Shown: positions 16,401 to 23,330 of the stretch, in pieces
Numbering within the stretch: position 1 is the first letter of the stretch
How the letters are laid out: every line of letters begins with the position of its first letter
Source: Niveispirillum sp.
GTDB taxonomy: Bacteria; Pseudomonadota; Alphaproteobacteria; Azospirillales; Azospirillaceae
Direction of reading: 5' to 3'
DNA: 40,193 nucleotides
Assembly (NCBI RefSeq): GCF_017996735.1
Contig: NZ_JAGOGJ010000060.1
Location: 1-40,193 of the forward strand
Position numbers and translations under genes: made by a program
The notes under the pieces: generated by a model
The model's input: the letters and a program-made list of their open reading frames with translations, nothing else
Told to the model about the DNA's origin: nothing
Database searches by the model: none

Positions 16401-18969
16401 CAGTGTGCTGGGCGGCACCCTCTCCTATGGCGGCACGGCGCAGGGCGCGGTCAATGCCGGGACCTACACGCTCACCGCGTCCGGTCTGACCTCCAGCAAC
16501 TACACCATCAGCTATAATCCCGGCCAGTTGACCATCAACCCGGCGGCACTGACCGTTACAGTCAGTGTCAATGATGCCAGCAAGACCTATGATGGCATCG
16601 CCTATAGCGGCGGGAATGGGGTCAGCTATAGCGGCTTTGTCGGTGGTGATACCGCCGCCAGCCTTGGGGGAACGCTCACCTATGGCGGCACGGCGCAGGG
16701 CGCGATCAACGCCGGCACCTACACCCTCACCGCTTCAGGCCTGACCTCCAGCAACTACACCATCTCCTATACTGCCGGTCAGTTGACCATCAACCCGGCG
16801 GCACTGACCGTTACGGCCAACAATGCCAGCAAGACCTATGATGGTACCGGCTACAGCGGCGGCAACGGCGTTACCTATAGCGGCTTCGTCAATGGTGAGA
16901 CCGCCAGCGTGCTGGGCGGCACCTTGTCCTATGGCGGCACCGCGCAGGGCGCCACCAACGCCGGGACCTACACGCTCACCGCTTCTGGCCTGACCTCCAG
17001 CAACTACAGCATCAGTTACAATGCCGGCCAGTTGACCATCAACCCGACGGCGCTGACCGTCTCGGCCAACAATGCCAGCAAGACCTATGACGGCACCGGC
17101 TACAGCGGCGGCAATGGCGTTACCTATAGCGGCTTCGTCAATGGCGAGACGGCCAGTGTGCTGGGCGGCACCTTGTCCTATGGCGGCACCGCACAGGGGG
17201 CCACCAACGCCGGGACCTACACGCTCACCGCCTCCGGCCTGACCTCAAGCAATTACACTATTTCCTATACAGCCGGTCAGCTGAACATCAGCCCGGCGGC
17301 GCTGACCGTCTCGGCCAACAATGCCAGCAAGACCTATGACGGCACCGGCTACAGCGGCGGCAACGGCGTTACCTATAGCGGCTTCGTCAATGGCGAGACA
17401 GCCAGTGTGCTGGGCGGCACCCTCTCCTATGGCGGCACGGCGCAGGGCGCGGTCAATGCCGGGACCTACACGCTCACCGCGTCCGGTCTGACCTCCAGCA
17501 ACTACACCATCAGCTATAATCCCGGCCAGTTGACCATCAACCCGGCGGCACTGACCGTTACAGTCAGTGTCAATGATGCCAGCAAGACCTATGATGGCAT
17601 CGCCTATAGCGGCGGGAATGGGGTCAGCTATAGCGGCTTTGTCGGTGGTGATACCGCCGCCAGCCTTGGGGGAACGCTCACCTATGGCGGCACGGCGCAG
17701 GGCGCGATCAACGCCGGCACCTACACCCTCACCGCTTCAGGCCTGACCTCCAGCAACTACACCATCTCCTATACTGCCGGTCAGTTGACCATCAACCCGG
17801 CGGCACTGACCGTTACGGCCAACAATGCCAGCAAGACCTATGATGGTACCGGCTACAGCGGCGGCAACGGCGTTACCTATAGCGGCTTCGTCAATGGTGA
17901 GACCGCCAGCGTGCTGGGCGGCACCTTGTCCTATGGCGGCACCGCGCAGGGCGCCACCAACGCCGGGACCTACACGCTCACCGCTTCTGGCCTGACCTCC
18001 AGCAACTACAGCATCAGCTACAATGCCGGCCAGTTGACCATCAACCCGACGGCGCTGACCGTCTCGGCCAACAATGCCAGCAAGACCTATGACGGCACCG
18101 GCTACAGCGGCGGCAATGGTGTCAGCTATAGCGGCTTCGTCAATGGCGAGACGGCCAGCGTGCTGGGCGGCACGCTCTCCTATGGCGGCACGGCGCAGGG
18201 GGCGGTTAATGCCGGGACCTACACCCTCACCGCGTCCGGCCTGACCTCCAGCAACTACGCCATCTCCTATACAGCCGGCCAGTTGACCATCAACCCGGCC
18301 GCGCTGACCGTCACGGCCAACAATGCCAGCAAGACCTATGATGGTACCGGCTACAGCGGCGGCAACGGCGTCAGCTATAGCGGCTTCGTCAATGGCGAGA
18401 CGGCCAGCGTGCTGGGTGGCACCCTGTCCTATGGTGGCACCGCGCAGGGCGCGATCAACGCCGGCACCTACACCCTCACCGCGTCCGGTCTGACCTCCAG
18501 CAATTACACTATTTCCTATACAGCCGGTCAGTTGACCATCAACCCGGCGGCGCTGACCGTCAGCGCCAACAATGCCAGCAAGACCTATGACGGCACCGGC
18601 TACAGCGGCGGCAATGGCGTTACCTATAGCGGCTTCGTCAATGGTGAAACCGCCAGTGTGCTGGGCGGTACCCTGTCCTATGGCGGCACGGCACAAGGGG
18701 CGACGGATGTAGGGGATTACATCATCACGGCCTGGGGTCTCTTATCCAACAATTACACGATCAGCTTTGAACCCGGAACCTTGACCATTGCCAGATCGAC
18801 CAATGACGGCAAAGAAAACGCAAGCATGCTTGCCTTGGCAACGAAAAATATTCTTGCCGAGCAAGCAAAAATTGCTTCAATGACAGACAATAAAATCAAA
18901 GGAAAGAATATTCTCACAACACTGACCATATTGCCTGATTACATACAGCTTCCCCCCTCTGCACCATGA
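10402..18969 (+). CDS. Giant TpsA exoprotein: filamentous-haemagglutinin-type adhesin with GLUG and YDG/MBG repeats
   Basis: A 2855-aa secreted adhesin, the partner of TpsB. Residues 1-30 (NRAYRLIWNRAKGRWIVAPE) match the extended signal peptide region of large TPS proteins, followed by a hydrophobic core and cleavage near AKA-EGLP. The TPS secretion domain covers ~57-300 (GQITIGTQGNSMTVDQG, INWQGFDI, NPNGVLFTQGAQVNVGGLVA). WLIDPYDITIS lies at ~352. Three beta-helix blocks rich in GLUG motifs (GGLVG...YATGSV) occupy roughly 607-880, 887-1243 and 1519-1883, with a non-repetitive segment between the last two. Residues 1965-2798 are ten tandem ~83-aa YDG/MBG-like units (ASKTYDG...YSGGNGV...GTLSYGGTAQG...LTSSNYTISY). 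The last ~57 residues lose the repeat. No cysteine clasp or wall anchor was seen. ATG 10402 has GGGGGCG upstream. Confidence 0.9.
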   Translation: MFNHGGSNRAYRLIWNRAKGRWIVAPERARGGGMATTAVSAVALLAMIGTAEVAKAEGLPTGEQVVAGQITIGTQGNSMTVDQGSARGIINWQGFDIAAGSSVTFRQPDASAVTLNRITGGSGTTIAGRIDANGKVYIVNPNGVLFTQGAQVNVGGLVAAAGDIADTDFLAGIDKFTMSGAAVINQGALAAADGGAVVLLGGTVSNQGSIKADGGDAILAAGSTMRLDAGAGGHLKIEVDGATTATLVENGGLIAANGGQVVMTAQGASAAIASVVSNSGTIEAQTLDNKAGTILLLADMEGGETKVGGTLDASAPVGGDGGFIETSAARVSIDPQAAITTKASAGATGTWLIDPYDITISSSASNNVSVVVGSSPWQVTPTSTGSNINNSTLATYLASSNVTISTVGAGSEAGNITVSAAVSWSAATTLSLIADASTGGIFINANITGSNASSGLTLSAGSGGISQAGGATIRTGTLQATAANGGSISLTNSGNLVGTLGTSSAAGSFAFTNGQALTVSGPVASNGTLSLITTVGDLTINGAISDSHANSSLTLTAAGNLIIAKNITQSGTNAAASLNYGGSYSLTNGARLSLSDSGASLSIGGTSYTLIHDVAGLQAMAVGTNYALANDIDASATSSWNSGAGFAAIDSYANTFAGLGHIIDSLTINRPSNSQQGLFGIMSGTARDVTLSNVSVSGNGTVGSIVARLSGGTITNVHVTGSVAGASGLVGGLVGWNDIGSISLSSSAASVSGAGEVGGLVGRNRAGSITASYATGSVTSTSSGAGGLVGTSVQGSTLTDVYASGLVTGSTGTGGLVGSQDASSITASNAYWDSNTTGQSTSAAGTSITSANARTQSTYAGFDFTNTWVMIAGETRPMLRNEYSSVIATPAALQLMSLNLAGSYTLGANLNLTSAFTADSNGYYAGLWGASGFAPVGNNSTSFTGSFDGQSHTITGLTINRSATNYVGLFGYTNSATISNIKLTGGSISGNDDVGPLIGYMLGGSVSSATASATVSGASTGEVNSGGLIGAVDAGAVSGSSAGSSVTGAGYNIGGLVGYLVNGGTITQSYATGNVTGTGSSDGYVGGLVGGNGYAASDGGTISRSYATGTVTGARGPVGGLVGHNEGTITDSYATGRVIGLAGASNIGGFVGVNFTHGVITNAYSTGYVTGSSLVGGFAGYNNNSASAITNAYWDTQTSGQSGGIAGGSGSITGRTTAQLQGSLPAGFSSAIWGTGTNLYPYFGWNYSTTPVAVTGVAYSDAGTTSLVGATVTALSGGSAIGSAVTGGNGYYYILGTASSLASSGVLTYIDNGATKGAAFSDNAGTNGIQNLSIYGMAAHIITGQSTLTATRTNYLAALGSYSDTDLSFLSSASFAPLTTTAGYGVYLDTSGNYALNTNLGSSGLLTINSGGTFGVSGTITLSAAGALTIADAVSWSDGSSLTVSTTSSGNISLGGAVTGTSGTLIVNAGGTATTASAVDVSAFNLANGTWSQIAATLPSFSATSFALAGGTTFLRVTGGDGAAATPYQIADLYGLQGVGSTSLLSQNFVLTADINATPTSSWNSGTGFASIGGSSTAFTGSFDGGGYTIGGLVVNRPTIAAGLFGSIGSSGSVSNLTVAGSVKGLSAGMLVGDNSGSISDVTTYGSVGNSGAASAGSLGGLAGQNTGTISGSKSSASITASSISGSNVGGLVGSNTAGATISGSSATGAVTNSGTSSGTAGGLVGSNAGSVSNAYATGSVTTGYYGGGLSGQNSGTITNTYATGAISGGQYSGGHTGDNSGTIANSYSTGAVTSSTVAGGLIGNNAGTITDSFWNTTSSSNNIGVGAGSGTGATGRTTAQMNSLSTFTGAGWSIDDAGGTSSVWRIYDGYTAPLLRSFLSSLTITGGSGTKTYDGSASSTSVGTLVYNPSGYTTSLVSGTASYTANSANAGSYSGSNLTLSGLYSSQLGYDITFVAGTLVIDKAALTVTASNASKTYDGAAFSGGNGVTYSGFVNGETASVLGGTLSYGGTAQGAVNAGTYTLTASGLTSSNYTISYNPGQLTINPAALTVTVSVNDASKTYDGIAYSGGNGVSYSGFVGGDTAASLGGTLTYGGTAQGAINAGTYTLTASGLTSSNYTISYTAGQLTINPAALTVTANNASKTYDGTGYSGGNGVTYSGFVNGETASVLGGTLSYGGTAQGATNAGTYTLTASGLTSSNYSISYNAGQLTINPTALTVSANNASKTYDGTGYSGGNGVTYSGFVNGETASVLGGTLSYGGTAQGATNAGTYTLTASGLTSSNYTISYTAGQLNISPAALTVSANNASKTYDGTGYSGGNGVTYSGFVNGETASVLGGTLSYGGTAQGAVNAGTYTLTASGLTSSNYTISYNPGQLTINPAALTVTVSVNDASKTYDGIAYSGGNGVSYSGFVGGDTAASLGGTLTYGGTAQGAINAGTYTLTASGLTSSNYTISYTAGQLTINPAALTVTANNASKTYDGTGYSGGNGVTYSGFVNGETASVLGGTLSYGGTAQGATNAGTYTLTASGLTSSNYSISYNAGQLTINPTALTVSANNASKTYDGTGYSGGNGVSYSGFVNGETASVLGGTLSYGGTAQGAVNAGTYTLTASGLTSSNYAISYTAGQLTINPAALTVTANNASKTYDGTGYSGGNGVSYSGFVNGETASVLGGTLSYGGTAQGAINAGTYTLTASGLTSSNYTISYTAGQLTINPAALTVSANNASKTYDGTGYSGGNGVTYSGFVNGETASVLGGTLSYGGTAQGATDVGDYIITAWGLLSNNYTISFEPGTLTIARSTNDGKENASMLALATKNILAEQAKIASMTDNKIKGKNILTTLTILPDYIQLPPSAP
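16294..18795 (+). repeat. Ten tandem YDG/MBG-type repeat units within tpsA
   Basis: Ten in-frame units starting A/TALTV...ASKTYDG. Eight are 249 bp (83 aa) and two (units 2 and 6) are 255 bp because of a VSVND insertion. Unit 10 diverges at its end. A more divergent unit (GTKTYDGSASS) lies just upstream at about 16045-16293. Units 1-4 and 5-8 form two higher-order blocks with a 1002-bp period. Confidence 0.92.
16350..18119 (+). repeat. Near-perfect internal duplication (1002-bp period)
   Basis: Bases 16350-17117 are repeated at 17352-18119. I compared them by eye and found 767 of 768 identical; the single difference is T17016 versus C18018, a synonymous Ser change. Flanking copies in the same array differ at many positions, so this block arose by a recent unequal crossover or conversion. 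Confidence 0.88.
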
Positions 18970-19310
18970 GCGGAATTGACCTGTTCCCGAACACTGCTTT
19001 GCCAGAAAGGGGCGTCTTGTCCGAACGGCATGGGCGATGATGGTCTTTCGTACCGATCTTTTCGCGCGCATCGCTCAGCACCTCTGGCGCGGCGCCAGTC
19101 GCCACCGTGCCACCTGAGCCATAGCATGAGCATCTTGCCCTTATCGAACGTTCGGCAATAAAGGCGGCAGATCCGCCGGGACCGGTGAAACGTCTGCGGC
19201 TGCACCGCCCCAGTCCCTGCCCTTCTGGGGTTGCATGCAAACCCGGCCCATGTGTGCAATGCTGCGCCCCGGGTCGGCTTCTTTGAAAAATCGGCACCGG
19301 CACGCTTTTG
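18970..19310. other. Intergenic region without a recognised gene
   Basis: Overlapping frames exist on both strands, mainly on the minus strand, but none has a recognisable domain or a good start signal. Small dyads occur (CGAACGTTCG at 19145-19154; GGCGG/CCGCC at 19163-19177). A terminator for tpsA was not identified with certainty. Confidence 0.35.
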
Positions 19311-19404
19311 CGTGGAATTTTCTCGTATCTCAGATGCGTGATAATTCTTGTCTGGAAGGGCAATCCGTGGAATTATCTCGCATCTGAAATACGGAATAAT
19401 ATTC
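19311..19404 (+). promoter_or_regulatory. Tandem operator region of the HipA-like gene
   Basis: Two related 15-bp palindromes, CGTATCTCAGATGCG (19324-19338) and CGCATCTGAAATACG (19379-19393), have centres 55 bp apart. Each is set in a longer imperfect direct repeat beginning CGTGGAATT (19311 and 19366). The second ends 11 bases before the ATG, so a bound protein would cover the translation or transcription start. Arrangement and position fit negative autoregulation by the encoded protein, whose N-terminus resembles the AbiEi DNA-binding antitoxin. Confidence 0.6.
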
Positions 19405-21258
19405 ATGCCTATTCATCTCGTTGGCGAAACGATCGATGCAAAGCAGGCGTTTCAGCGCGCTCAGACAGGAGAACTTGTTCAGCTCCTGCGAGGAATTTAC
19501 ATCGACCAGAACGACGATGTCGACGCAGTCGTGTTGGGCCATGCCATCCGTATTGCCCACTATCTCTACCCGAGCGCCTACCTGTCATCGGCAAGTGCCG
19601 CCCGGCAGGCCCCCACAGCAGATGGAAGGCTTTTCATCAGTGGGCGGCGGAACCAGCGCACCCGGCTACGCGGTCTGGAGATCATCCAGAACGAGGCCCC
19701 CCCTCACCCATCGACCACTACGGTGATCGTCGGCGACGATCTGGGCGAAATGCGGATCGAGGCATCGTCCCCCCGCCAGCGCCTTCTGGAAGCCTTCCGC
19801 CTGCGCAGCGAGCATGCCAGCGCCATTGACACGGAATTGCGCCTCCAGATGGCCGAACGCCTCATCGAGGAGTTCGGAACGCCCAAGGACGCGGCCGATG
19901 CGGTCTGGGCGTTAGCGCGCGAGAACGGCTGGTACCGGGAGGGTGAAGGGGCCGAGCGCTTCCTGCTGTCGCGGCCAGGAGCCGCCAAGGCACCGGCCAA
20001 CAAGGCCGCCTTTGAACTCGTGATTGCCTGGCATGGTGAACCGCTCGGTCGGTTGGCCCATGACGGCTTTGAATGGCGCTGGAAGGCGTCCCGCCGATCC
20101 GGTCCGGCGCTGGTGCGCGACACCACCCCCGGCAAGCTGCCGGCCTTCATTGAATCGCTGCTGCCTGAGGGTTGGCTAGCCCAGGTACTCAATCAACGCG
20201 ATGAGCGGGATGCGCTTCGTCGCGGTCGACGATACATGTCCAACATCACCGTGGTCGAGGCTCGCCAGAAATTGCAGAACCTGCCAGCCGACATCCTGGT
20301 GACCAGGCTGGCAGACTTCACCGATGGCGGACGCTTCACCGGCCATTACGAGGGCCCTGCCCGTCAGACCCTCGCCGACAGCTTCGAGCAGAACCTTTCC
20401 CGGATCTTCGCCCGCGCCGAAACCCCGCGCTTGTCGGGTGTCCAGATCAAGGCACCGATGCACCTGTCGCCGGAGGGGGCGCTGCTCCCCGCTATCGACC
20501 TTCCTTTCACCCACATCCTCAAGCCTGCTGGCACGTCCGGCTTCGAGATGCTGCCGATCGTGGAGTGGCTATGCCTGGAGCTTGGTCGGGCCGCCGGCTT
20601 CAGCGTACCCGGTATCGCCCTGGTGCCCATGCCGGATACCATGCCCCCTGCCCTGCTCGTGGAGCGTTTTGATATCCGTCAAGGCCCCGAAGACCAGCGT
20701 CGGCTTGCGCTGGAGGATTTCTGCTCGGTCCTCGACCTCCCGGCATCGGCAAAATATGACGGCACCATCGAGCGCATGGCGCGTGGCATGCGCCCCCTCT
20801 CGACCGATCCGGCACCCGACCTCAACATCCTGTTCCGCCGCGCCCTCTTCGCCTGGCTGATCGCCGATGGTGATATGCACCTGAAGAATCTGGCCCTGCT
20901 GAAAATCGCGGCCCCTTCAGCGCGGACCTTCACCAATGTCCGGTTCGCCCCCCTCTATGACGCCGTCACGACACGTGTCTTCCCGGGCCTTGCCGGCGAC
21001 CGTATGGCCCTTAAAGTAAACGGCAAGGACGATCGGCTGACCCGGCGCGACTTCATGGCGCTGGCCCGCACGATCGGCGTGCCCCTGGGCGCGGCAGAGG
21101 ATGCCATCATCGAACTGGTGAGCAATCTCGTAAGGGCCCTGGAAACCGTCTGCTTGCCGACTTTCGCACTCGACAGCAAAGCTGCGGCCGATATTCAGGA
21201 TCAGGTCCTGTCCCTTGCCCGTGAACGGTGCGCGGCACTTGGCGACGAGGTCGGATAA
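19405..21258 (+). CDS. HipA-type serine/threonine kinase toxin fused to an AbiEi-like N-terminal domain
   Basis: A 617-aa protein. Residues ~10-120 resemble the AbiEi antitoxin/regulator: a winged-helix-like start (AFQRAQTGELVQLLRGIYI), then YPSAYLSSASAA. Residues ~200-610 are a HipA kinase: an N-lobe (LVIAWHGEPLGRLAHDG, SLLPEG), a phosphate-binding loop RLSGVQIK (342-349), HILKPAG with Lys373, the catalytic loop ADGDMHLKN with Asp490 and Asn495, and the metal-binding FAPLYD with Asp519. All kinase residues appear intact. No separate hipB-like gene is adjacent, so the N-terminal domain may be the built-in antitoxin and autoregulator. HipA kinases typically phosphorylate aminoacyl-tRNA synthetases; the target here is unknown. 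The frame is open from 19348, but ATG 19405 fits the domain start. Confidence 0.8.
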   Translation: MPIHLVGETIDAKQAFQRAQTGELVQLLRGIYIDQNDDVDAVVLGHAIRIAHYLYPSAYLSSASAARQAPTADGRLFISGRRNQRTRLRGLEIIQNEAPPHPSTTTVIVGDDLGEMRIEASSPRQRLLEAFRLRSEHASAIDTELRLQMAERLIEEFGTPKDAADAVWALARENGWYREGEGAERFLLSRPGAAKAPANKAAFELVIAWHGEPLGRLAHDGFEWRWKASRRSGPALVRDTTPGKLPAFIESLLPEGWLAQVLNQRDERDALRRGRRYMSNITVVEARQKLQNLPADILVTRLADFTDGGRFTGHYEGPARQTLADSFEQNLSRIFARAETPRLSGVQIKAPMHLSPEGALLPAIDLPFTHILKPAGTSGFEMLPIVEWLCLELGRAAGFSVPGIALVPMPDTMPPALLVERFDIRQGPEDQRRLALEDFCSVLDLPASAKYDGTIERMARGMRPLSTDPAPDLNILFRRALFAWLIADGDMHLKNLALLKIAAPSARTFTNVRFAPLYDAVTTRVFPGLAGDRMALKVNGKDDRLTRRDFMALARTIGVPLGAAEDAIIELVSNLVRALETVCLPTFALDSKAAADIQDQVLSLARERCAALGDEVG

Positions 21259-21388
21259 GGAGCCGCTCCCCCCCTGCCCTGCCCGCTTTCACCGCTGGGC
21301 GTGTCGCTGATACTGGCTGCGCGGGCTTTCTCTTGTTGGCCAGATCTCCCGCAATCCTGGAATGAAAGCCGGTTGCTCATCGGACCGG

Positions 21389-21403
21389 CGTTGAAAAGGT
21401 CCG
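21389..21403 (-). repeat. Outlying iteron downstream of parB
   Basis: CGTTGAAAAGGTCCG is the exact reverse complement of the origin iterons at 24850 and 24949 (CGGACCTTTTCAACG). It lies 82 bases beyond the parB stop codon, about 3.2 kb from the main cluster. Confidence 0.7.
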
Positions 21404-21460
21404 ATAATACCGCCGACGGTAGATATGCCGATGACGTGGCAAATCATACCACCTGTATAA

Positions 21461-21486
21461 AACCACTTCCGACGTCGGAAGTGGTT
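21461..21486. promoter_or_regulatory. Candidate parS centromere site 1 (26-bp perfect palindrome)
   Basis: A perfect 26-bp palindrome, each arm 13 bases (AACCACTTCCGAC and its complement), overlaps the parB stop codon. Its 16-bp portion ACTTCCGACGTCGGAA (21465-21480) recurs exactly inside parA at 22580-22595. Proximity to parAB and the shared core suggest a ParB binding site. It could alternatively be a terminator stem for parB, but no T-tract follows on the minus strand. Confidence 0.55.
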
Positions 21487-22342
21487 ATTCCTCTGCCAGG
21501 ACCATCTCAATCGCGGCCTTCAAAGCCAGCAACTGCTCCCGTTCCTCTACGCTCAAGCCAGCCCCTTTTACGGCCTGCAGGCTGCGTGTCCATTTGCGGA
21601 CGGCTGGTAGTCGCGATGATGCGGGGGCGGCAGCCGGGGCAGGGGAGGGGACAACACCGTCCTCCTTGGCCTGGCGGGCCGTGCGGACATTCAGCTTGCC
21701 ATCGCGGGCCAAAGCCCACAGCATGGGCTGCTGATCCGTTGGTGCGCGGGCGATTTCAAACAGCGTGCCCCGCGGTACGGCGGCGCCGATATCGCTGCCG
21801 AGATCGGACAGGATGACGGCGGGAAGGGCGAGGATCTTCAACAGGCTGCTGACCTGCACGGTGCTTTTGCCAACCAGCGCCGCGACCTCCTGTTGCTTCA
21901 GCCCGCGTTGGCGCATCAACCGCTCAAGGCCCCGCGCCTCTTCCAATGGGGTCAGATCGACACGTTGCAGGTTCTCCACCAGAGCCGCCGTATCGGCATC
22001 CCCGTCAAAGCGCAGGGCAACCATACTTGTCCAGCCGGCAAGCCGCGCCGCCCGCCAGCGACGTTCGCCCGCCACAAGCACATAATGGTCGGGACGGTCC
22101 GGGTGTGGACGAACAAGGATGGGGGATAGTTGTCCGACGCGCTTCAAACTATCGGCTAGTGCCGCCAGTTCGCCTTCATCGAAATGCTGGCGGTTCTGGG
22201 CCGGGTCGGGTTCGATCCTGTCCAGTGCCAACTCGAAACTATGATTGAAGCGGCTGTTAAGGGCAGTCAGAGATGTGCTGCCTTGCGTCAGTCGGCCCGA
22301 AAGCGCCGCCAGCGCGGGGGGAGGGGTCTTGCTCTTCGCCAT
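21485..22342 (-). CDS. parB: ParB-family partition protein
   Basis: A 285-aa centromere-binding CTPase. The ParB N-terminal domain starts at ~38 (LALDRIEPDPAQNRQHFDE, ELAALADSLKRVGQLSPILVR), with the GERRWRA nucleotide/arginine motif at 92-98. The helix-turn-helix lies near 147-170 (LKQQEVAALVGKSTVQVSSLL). A proline/alanine-rich linker precedes a short C-terminal dimerisation segment (LSVEEREQLLALKAAIEMVLAEE). It starts five bases after the parA stop, so the two are cotranscribed. The 26-bp palindrome overlaps its stop codon. Confidence 0.9.
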   Translation of the reverse strand: MAKSKTPPPALAALSGRLTQGSTSLTALNSRFNHSFELALDRIEPDPAQNRQHFDEGELAALADSLKRVGQLSPILVRPHPDRPDHYVLVAGERRWRAARLAGWTSMVALRFDGDADTAALVENLQRVDLTPLEEARGLERLMRQRGLKQQEVAALVGKSTVQVSSLLKILALPAVILSDLGSDIGAAVPRGTLFEIARAPTDQQPMLWALARDGKLNVRTARQAKEDGVVPSPAPAAAPASSRLPAVRKWTRSLQAVKGAGLSVEEREQLLALKAAIEMVLAEE

Positions 22343-22346
22343 GGGA

Positions 22347-23330
22347 TCAGCTTCCCGTCATGGTGGAGGGCTGGGCCAATGGAAGGGCCCGACCTGCGGC
22401 GATGGCCTCTGCCAGGTCGCGGTATGTCGTCACGCCGGCAGCATCAGGATAAAGATCCACCGCAGGCTTGTAGTTCAGGTTCGCCTTGCCAAAGGCGCTA
22501 TTGTCATCAATGGGCGTCAGAACCGGCACCGTGGCCCCCAGACTTGCGATCAGCAGATCCAGGATTTGTCTGTCGACCGACTTCCGACGTCGGAACTGTG
22601 TCGGCAGAATGCCAACAAGGCGCAAGCCGGGATTGAGGCGGCGCTGCACCTTGGCAATGGTCTCCTGCATCAGAGCCAGCCCCATCGTGTCCATCGGCTC
22701 CGTCCGCACGGGTACAAACACCTCGTCTGCGGCCGTCAATGTCATCAGGGTCATCATGCCCAGATTGGGCGGCCCATCAATGATAATATGGTCGAACCGT
22801 TGGCGCAGCGGGGACAGACATTCCCTCAGCAGCATTTCTGTCCCCGGTTCACGCACCCCATCGGCCTTGGCCAGGTCGATATGCGACGGCAGCAGCGTGA
22901 AGTTGCCGACCTGGATCAGCGCGTCGTCAACCGTTGCCGCCTCAAGCAGCACATGGGCGAGGGTGCGCCGTTGCCGGTACAAATCAACCAGCGGCACGCC
23001 CAGGGTTTCGCTTGCACTGGCCTGCGGGTCGGCATCGACCAGCAGAACCTGCCGCCCGCCACGGGCCAGCGCAGCAGCGATATTGATGGCTGTTGTGGTT
23101 TTCCCGACACCACCCTTTTGGTTGGTGAAGGCCATGACCCGGGCGGGCAGATGCTGGCTTTTGATAAAGGCGGCAATTTCCTTCGGGATACGCTCGCCAC
23201 CGCTTTCCCACTTGCTGATGCGGGCATTGTCGATGCGCTTGCCCAGTTGATCGTTAAGCCAGTGCGCCAATTGCTCCTGCGTCAACCCGCCCAATCTGTG
23301 GCGGAATACGCGCAATTCCTCGCCCGTCAT
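22347..23330 (-). CDS. parA: ParA-family partition ATPase with N-terminal HTH
   Basis: A 327-aa partition ATPase that would use ATP-dependent nucleoid binding to move ParB-parS complexes. Residues 1-55 form an XRE-like helix-turn-helix (GLTQEQLAHWLNDQL, ISKWESG), as in type Ia ParA proteins that also repress their own operon. The deviant Walker A motif is KGGVGKTT (72-79), followed by LLVDADPQASASE (A'-motif) and IIIDGPPNLG (Walker B). It is upstream of parB in the same operon and downstream of repA. A candidate parS core lies inside its coding sequence at 22580-22595. Confidence 0.92.
   Translation of the reverse strand: MTGEELRVFRHRLGGLTQEQLAHWLNDQLGKRIDNARISKWESGGERIPKEIAAFIKSQHLPARVMAFTNQKGGVGKTTTAINIAAALARGGRQVLLVDADPQASASETLGVPLVDLYRQRRTLAHVLLEAATVDDALIQVGNFTLLPSHIDLAKADGVREPGTEMLLRECLSPLRQRFDHIIIDGPPNLGMMTLMTLTAADEVFVPVRTEPMDTMGLALMQETIAKVQRRLNPGLRLVGILPTQFRRRKSVDRQILDLLIASLGATVPVLTPIDDNSAFGKANLNYKPAVDLYPDAAGVTTYRDLAEAIAAGRALPLAQPSTMTGS
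22580..22595. promoter_or_regulatory. Candidate parS site 2, inside parA
   Basis: ACTTCCGACGTCGGAA occurs within the parA codons for FRRRKSVD. It is identical to the core of the 26-bp palindrome at 21461-21486 and contains the 14-bp palindrome TTCCGACGTCGGAA (22582-22595). I saw no other full copy in the window. Confidence 0.45.

Noticed and set aside
17737..18696. 319-codon minus-strand ORF with apparent protein repeats
   Set aside because: The repeats are only the antisense reading of the tpsA YDG array; open length follows from the repeat composition.
16294..18795. CRISPR-like periodic repeats
   Set aside because: Units are ~249 bp, in frame and protein-coding with no unique spacers, so they are protein repeats.
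18914..19406. Minus-strand ORFs downstream of tpsA (149 and 155 codons)
   Set aside because: Two overlapping frames with no recognised domain that cover the HipA-fusion operator region; no convincing start signal.
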